Shown piece by piece: positions 7,266 through 10,813 of a stretch of 10,813 nucleotides of DNA. The DNA is from Ignavibacteria bacterium UBA961 (lineage in GTDB: Bacteria; Bacteroidota; Ignavibacteria; Kapaibacteriales; UBA961). Positions within the stretch are counted from its first letter, which is position 1, and the number at the start of each line of letters is the position of its first letter. Location: positions 1-10,813 of the forward strand of contig DBCJ01000139.1 in assembly GCA_002293005.1 (NCBI GenBank), in the 5' to 3' direction. The notes under the pieces were generated by a model. It made no database searches, was not told the origin of the DNA, and saw only the letters and a program-made list of their open reading frames with translations. The position numbers were made by a program, and so were the translations under genes.

Positions 7266-8036
7266 TCAAAAAAGTGAGCCTTGCTCTGAATTACCGTTGT
7301 TTTTTGAGTTTTTTTTGTCTCCAGAAGGAGGCTTTGTTGGAATCAATTGCTCGCTTTGCAAGGCAGGTTCTGTCTCCAAAATGAGATCAGGAGTGTTTAT
7401 CCGAGCATTATTGACATTGAGTCCCACAAATATTGCCTTGCAATCTTCGCCCGGCAATGTATTGAGTAATGATGGCGCCAGCTCTGAATCAAATAACCAA
7501 GAATTTATCTGTTCTTTGCTGAGAAATGCAGGCATTCTCTCATGATATCGCTTCATGATGGAATTAGCAGGAACGGTAATGATTGCATAAGAATTCAGAT
7601 TGACATGTTTATTTGGCGATTCCCAATGCTCCCAGATTCCCGCCGCATAGAATAAATCTTGTGTATTCGAAGAGCAATAAACAGGTTGCTTTTTACCTTT
7701 GGCGGAGGAAGCCCATTCATAGAAGCCATTCATTGGCACTATGCAACGCCTTTGTTTGAATGCCTTTTTGAAACTTGGTTTTTCGGATACCGTCTCAGCT
7801 CGAGCATTGATCATTCCCGCGGACATTGATTCATCTTTTGCCCAAGAAGGAACAAAGCCCCATCTCATTGTCGTGAGTTGAATCTCATGGTCTGAGCCAA
7901 TTAGGACAGGCATTGATTGAAGGGGACTCACATTGTAATTGTCAATAATGTCCTCAAATTCTTTCAATTCCGCAGATGCAACTTCTCTTGCCAAAGCGGA
8001 TTTCCAATTCCCAAAAAGTGTATATCTACCACACAT
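7266..8036 (-). CDS. SRAP-family abasic-site DNA-protein crosslinking protein (YedK/HMCES-like)
   Basis: SRAP proteins bind single-stranded DNA and form a stable thiazolidine crosslink between Cys2 and an abasic site, shielding it during replication. This one has 256 residues. Seen: catalytic MCGRY at the N-terminus (Cys2 after Met removal), NYNVSP (33-38, Asn35), MRWGFVPSW (57-65), NARAET (77-82), CIVPMNGFYEW (98-108, Glu107) and YHERMP (164-169, His165). All the usual active-site residues are present. After the domain (about residue 230) comes a Lys/Asn/Ser-rich, probably disordered tail ending exactly in QGSLF (252-256), which resembles a bacterial beta-clamp-binding pentamer. The ATG overlaps the bshA stop by one base (TGATG), implying translational coupling. 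Two A-runs (eight and six) lie in the tail codons. There is no clear LexA-type operator or terminator nearby. Confidence 0.94.
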   Translation of the reverse strand: MCGRYTLFGNWKSALAREVASAELKEFEDIIDNYNVSPLQSMPVLIGSDHEIQLTTMRWGFVPSWAKDESMSAGMINARAETVSEKPSFKKAFKQRRCIVPMNGFYEWASSAKGKKQPVYCSSNTQDLFYAAGIWEHWESPNKHVNLNSYAIITVPANSIMKRYHERMPAFLSKEQINSWLFDSELAPSLLNTLPGEDCKAIFVGLNVNNARINTPDLILETEPALQSEQLIPTKPPSGDKKNSKNNGNSEQGSLF

Positions 8037-9160
8037 CAGTTTTTCACCAATGATTCATACAAAGCTTCATATTGTGGTACTATGAGAGAGATATCATAGA
8101 CTTCGACAGCTCTTTGTCTGGCTTTATTACTGAATTCCTGCCATCTTCTAGGATGATTCAGTAAGTCTATCGCATATTTTGCCATGCGTTTGATATCTCC
8201 GAGTTCGGCGATATATCCATTTTCACTGTGCGTGATTACCTCTGGTATACCACCGAGATTTGTGCCTATAACAGGCACCCCGCATGCCATTGCTTCAAGT
8301 GCAGCCAAACCAAAACTCTCTGATTGACTCGGCATGAGGAAAATATCCGCGATGGAAAGAATCTCCGGAAGAGCATTCTGTTTACCCAAGAAACGCACAT
8401 GTTCATGAATTCCTAGCTCTCTTGAAACACGCTCTGCTTCTGCTCTATCAGGGCCATCTCCTACCAGAACCAATTTGATCGGCATTGTTTTCAATACTTC
8501 ATTGGCTATGTAAATTGTATCGACAATGCGCTTCACCGGACGGAAATTCGAGACATGCATTAAAATTTTCTCGCCATTTGGTGCGATCTGAGACCGTATC
8601 TTTGTACATTCCATTCGATAATACAGCTTGGTATCAACAAAGTTTGGAATGACGATTGGTTCATGCAGAGTTTTGAAACCCGTGACGGTTTTATCTGCCA
8701 AGAACTTCGAAACCGCGGTCACTGCATCGGATTGATCCAGTGAAAATTTCACGAGTGGAAGGAAGGTAGGTTCAAGGCCAATCAAGGTGATGTCGGTTCC
8801 ATGCAATGTGGTCACCAATTGCACATTTTTTTCTTCTTTGAGAATTTCTTTTGCAAGATAGCCGCTGATTGCATGCGGGATTGCATAATGTACATGTAAA
8901 ATGTCCAACTGTTCATAGCGTATGACATCGATGATTTTACCTGCCAATGCCAATGAATAGAGTGGAAATTCAAAGAGCGGATAATGTGGTTGCTCCACTT
9001 CATGATAAAAGATATTATCCTGAAAGCGATCCAATCGCATTGGTTGAGCATAGGTGATGAAATGAACTTGATGTCCTCTCTTTGCCAACTCAATACCAAG
9101 CTCGGTGGCAATGACGCCACTTCCGCCATAGGTCGGATAACAGACAATACCTATCTTCAT
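8036..9160 (-). CDS. bshA: N-acetyl-alpha-D-glucosaminyl L-malate synthase (bacillithiol biosynthesis)
   Basis: GT4-family glycosyltransferase for the first step of bacillithiol synthesis: UDP-GlcNAc + L-malate gives GlcNAc-malate + UDP in the cytosol. At 374 residues it has the normal length. Seen: CYPTYGGSGVIATELG (7-22) at the N-terminus, HFITYAQPMRL, HYAIPHA (91-97), TTLHGTDITLIG (117-128), HVSNFRPVKR (202-211, donor-phosphate binding), LVGDGP (232-237) and SESFGLAALEAMACGVP (280-296) with the GT4 EX7E glutamates Glu281 and Glu289, then GTNLGGIPEVI. This motif set matches BshA more closely than generic GT4 enzymes. No bshB or bshC is in the window. The ATG at 9160 has no Shine-Dalgarno. 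The next gene, SRAP, overlaps it by one base, and the divergent yigZ-like gene begins 22 bp upstream, so the bshA promoter must reach into that gene. Confidence 0.93.
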   Translation of the reverse strand: MKIGIVCYPTYGGSGVIATELGIELAKRGHQVHFITYAQPMRLDRFQDNIFYHEVEQPHYPLFEFPLYSLALAGKIIDVIRYEQLDILHVHYAIPHAISGYLAKEILKEEKNVQLVTTLHGTDITLIGLEPTFLPLVKFSLDQSDAVTAVSKFLADKTVTGFKTLHEPIVIPNFVDTKLYYRMECTKIRSQIAPNGEKILMHVSNFRPVKRIVDTIYIANEVLKTMPIKLVLVGDGPDRAEAERVSRELGIHEHVRFLGKQNALPEILSIADIFLMPSQSESFGLAALEAMACGVPVIGTNLGGIPEVITHSENGYIAELGDIKRMAKYAIDLLNHPRRWQEFSNKARQRAVEVYDISLIVPQYEALYESLVKN

Positions 9161-9182
9161 TGTGTTTTTACTTTGTGATTAG

Positions 9183-9809
9183 ATGAATTCAAGTCCGACA
9201 GATTTCTACTATACGATTCAACAGAGAGAAAGAACTTCCATCAAAGTTCGTGGCTCTGAATTTATTGCCACGGTTATTCCCGTTACTTCCAAGGATCAGG
9301 CTCTCAAGGAACTTGAATCGTTGCGTTCTGAATTTTGGGATGCAACGCATAATTGCTTTGCATATAGAATCGGAAAGGGAGGTCTGGAATTCAGAACATC
9401 CGATGATGGTGAACCTTCCGGTTCCGCAGGCAAACCCATTTTATTCGTTTTGCATAAATATGATGTATCGGACATATTGATGGTCATCACACGATATTAT
9501 GGCGGAACGAAACTTGGTGTCGGTGGTCTTGCAAGAGCATATTCAGACTCATCTTCTGCAGTTCTCGAACTTTGCGTCAAAATTCCTGTGTATTCAACCA
9601 AAGACATCAAAGTTCTTTGCATGTATGAAGATGTGGACATCGTACGCAGAATAATTGATTCCTATGCCATCAACTCGGATTCGGAATATCGTGATGCTGT
9701 TGAATTCATTGCCCGGATACCGGAATCGCAATGCGAAATATTCATGAACGAAATCATCTCAGCAACTTCAGGGAGAGCAGGGGCTATGATACTTAATACT
9801 GAAGATTGA
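9183..9809 (+). CDS. IMPACT/YigZ family protein
   Basis: A 208-residue member of the IMPACT/YigZ (UPF0029) family. The biochemical role of the bacterial members is not established; eukaryotic IMPACT proteins regulate Gcn2 in translation control. Seen: SEFIAT (25-30), HNCFAYRIG (56-64), the family hallmarks SDDGEPSGSAGKPIL (73-87) and ITRYYGGTKLGVGGLARAY (102-120), then a ferredoxin-like C-terminal region (about 140-195) as in YigZ. The length is close to that of bacterial members. The ATG at 9183 has no Shine-Dalgarno. It is divergent from bshA with 22 bp between start codons, and its stop abuts the purL stop with no spacer. Confidence 0.93.
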   Translation: MNSSPTDFYYTIQQRERTSIKVRGSEFIATVIPVTSKDQALKELESLRSEFWDATHNCFAYRIGKGGLEFRTSDDGEPSGSAGKPILFVLHKYDVSDILMVITRYYGGTKLGVGGLARAYSDSSSAVLELCVKIPVYSTKDIKVLCMYEDVDIVRRIIDSYAINSDSEYRDAVEFIARIPESQCEIFMNEIISATSGRAGAMILNTED

Positions 9810-9812
9810 TCA
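9807..9812. other. Abutting convergent stop codons (TGATCA)
   Basis: The yigZ-like TGA (9807-9809) directly meets the purL stop (reverse complement of 9810-9812). The arrangement and the surrounding 11-mer ATTGATCAAGA are the same as at the ostA-like/nadC junction. Confidence 0.9.
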
Positions 9813-10813
9813 AGACAATTTCTTCGATAATGTATCCATATACGATGTATGTGCATCAGAAAGTGAAACAGAAAATGTTTTGCCAGTCAATGAATGACCT
9901 CCTGTTTTCCCAAGCACTTGCAATGGAATGCCTGCCTTATCTGCAATTGTCTTTGCATCCTCGAATTGATCGGCTCTGATTGAAACCACAATACGATTCT
10001 GTGCTTCGCCGAAAAGGTTATCTGCATTTTCTTCAAATGGTAAATCCAATTCAGCTCCTATTCCTTGCGCCAAACAAGATTCCACTATTGCAATTGCAAG
10101 TCCACCTTCTGCAGTATCATGCGCGCTAAGTACGGCTTTACTCTGAATCAATTGGATGATTGTCTTTTGCAAAGTCACTTCTCGCTCCAATGAAAATGCA
10201 GGTGCATTACCGGCAATCTTACCTGTTTTCATCTTGAGTAATTCGGAGCCTTCGAGTCCACCTTCTTGCCATCCAAGTAATGCGATGATTGCATCGTTTT
10301 CCGTAAAACCTGCGCCTACTGTATGAGTGAGATTTGGTATCAAACCAAGCATGCCTATGGTTGGAGTTGGGAAGATTGCATGCTTTTGAGATTCATTGTG
10401 GAAACTCACATTACCGCCGGTTACTGGTGTGTTCAATGCACGGCATGCATCGCCCATTCCTCTGATGGCTTCAGTGAATTGCCAATAGACTTCAGGATCA
10501 TATGGATTCCCAAAGTTCAGGCAATTTGTGATCGCAACGGGTTCTGCTCCTACACAAGCAACATTGCGAGCGGCTTCCGCGACAGCCATCATTCCGCCTT
10601 TATAGGGATCAAGATAGACATAACGACTATTACAATCAGTGCTTACGGCAATGCCGAATCCATCAATTTCTTTGATGCGCAAAATAGGTGCATCGCCCTT
10701 GATGGTCACTGTATTTGTGCGCACTTGTGAATCATATTGCTCGAAAATCCACCGCTTATTTGTGATAGTGTTTTGTGCAAGCAAATCAAGGATGATACCG
10801 GAATGTTCTTCAG
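9810..10813 (-). CDS. purL: Phosphoribosylformylglycinamidine synthase II (PurL), 5' end beyond window
   Basis: Fourth step of de novo purine synthesis: FGAR + glutamine (or ammonia from PurQ) + ATP gives FGAM. The frame stays open from the stop at 9810 to the right edge, giving 333 residues, the C-terminal 45% or so of a protein normally about 600-750 long. Seen: ITNKRWIFEQYDSQVRTNTV, DCNSRYVYLDPYKGG, AVAEAARNVACVGAEPVAI, TNCLNFGNPYDPEVYWQF, TPVTGGNVSFHNES, PTPTIGMLG and LSAHDTAEGGLAIAIVES. These are the second AIRS-type ATP-binding half and its C-terminal domain. A TTG at 10784 is internal: the conserved frame continues upstream (EEHSGIILDLL), so it is not the start. The gene is convergent with the yigZ-like gene. 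Confidence 0.96.
   Translation of the reverse strand, partial: EEHSGIILDLLAQNTITNKRWIFEQYDSQVRTNTVTIKGDAPILRIKEIDGFGIAVSTDCNSRYVYLDPYKGGMMAVAEAARNVACVGAEPVAITNCLNFGNPYDPEVYWQFTEAIRGMGDACRALNTPVTGGNVSFHNESQKHAIFPTPTIGMLGLIPNLTHTVGAGFTENDAIIALLGWQEGGLEGSELLKMKTGKIAGNAPAFSLEREVTLQKTIIQLIQSKAVLSAHDTAEGGLAIAIVESCLAQGIGAELDLPFEENADNLFGEAQNRIVVSIRADQFEDAKTIADKAGIPLQVLGKTGGHSLTGKTFSVSLSDAHTSYMDTLSKKLS

Noticed and set aside
10323..10730. Open frame of 135 codons on the + strand
   Set aside because: It lies entirely antisense to the strongly conserved purL sequence and shows no family features.
10782..10784. TTG at 10784 as the purL start
   Set aside because: The same frame continues to the edge, and a PurL of about 324 residues would lack its first ATP-binding half; the gene is cut by the window, not short.
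1..10813. CRISPR arrays, insertion sequences, tRNA/rRNA genes, defence or secretion clusters
   Set aside because: No repeat-spacer pattern, transposase motif, terminal repeats, cloverleaf or rRNA-like sequence was found; coding density is high and the gene content is housekeeping.

Overview
The window looks like ordinary chromosome from a bacterium of the Bacteroidota/Chlorobiota (FCB) group, perhaps an Ignavibacteria- or Kapabacteria-like lineage. The signs are a bacillithiol-type glycosyltransferase (BshA), an OstA/LptA-like outer-membrane biogenesis protein of the Bacteroidota kind, an SMC whose Q-loop reads SVIELKM, few Shine-Dalgarno sequences, and promoters of the TTTG-N19-TAnnTTTG type. 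The lineage is an inference from gene style, not from a marker-gene comparison.

Layout. 1-2394 (-) holds the first 798 codons of smc; its C-terminal part lies beyond the left edge. 2395-2570 is a divergent intergenic region. Together with the first codons of the next gene it carries a cluster of DnaA-box-like 9-mers, two of them perfect. 2571-3950 (+) is an exported OstA/LptA-like protein, meeting nadC (3951-4799, -) tail to tail with no intervening base. Upstream of nadC on the same strand is an APC-family amino-acid permease (4819-6252). A rho-independent terminator (6313-6337, -) then separates it from an enoyl-ACP-reductase-like SDR (6350-7177, -), which has the best promoter in the window (7215-7245). 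Next come an SRAP (YedK/HMCES-like) gene (7266-8036, -) and bshA (8036-9160, -), sharing one base (TGATG). A divergent IMPACT/YigZ gene (9183-9809, +) starts only 22 bp from bshA and abuts purL (9810-10813, -), which is cut by the right edge.

How the genes work together. Most are housekeeping: chromosome organisation (smc), envelope LPS transport (ostA-like), NAD synthesis (nadC), fatty-acid elongation (SDR), purine synthesis (purL), low-molecular-weight thiol synthesis (bshA) and abasic-site protection (SRAP). Likely transcription units are permease-nadC, the SDR alone, and bshA-SRAP. No mobile element, CRISPR array, tRNA or rRNA was seen, and there is no evidence of a defence island or other new multigene system. 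The points most worth a second look are the DnaA-box cluster between smc and the ostA-like gene (possible oriC or DnaA-controlled promoter), a putative C-terminal beta-clamp motif on the SRAP protein and its coupling to bshA, a repeat-flanked Bacteroidota-type promoter, and uniform TGAT stop contexts.
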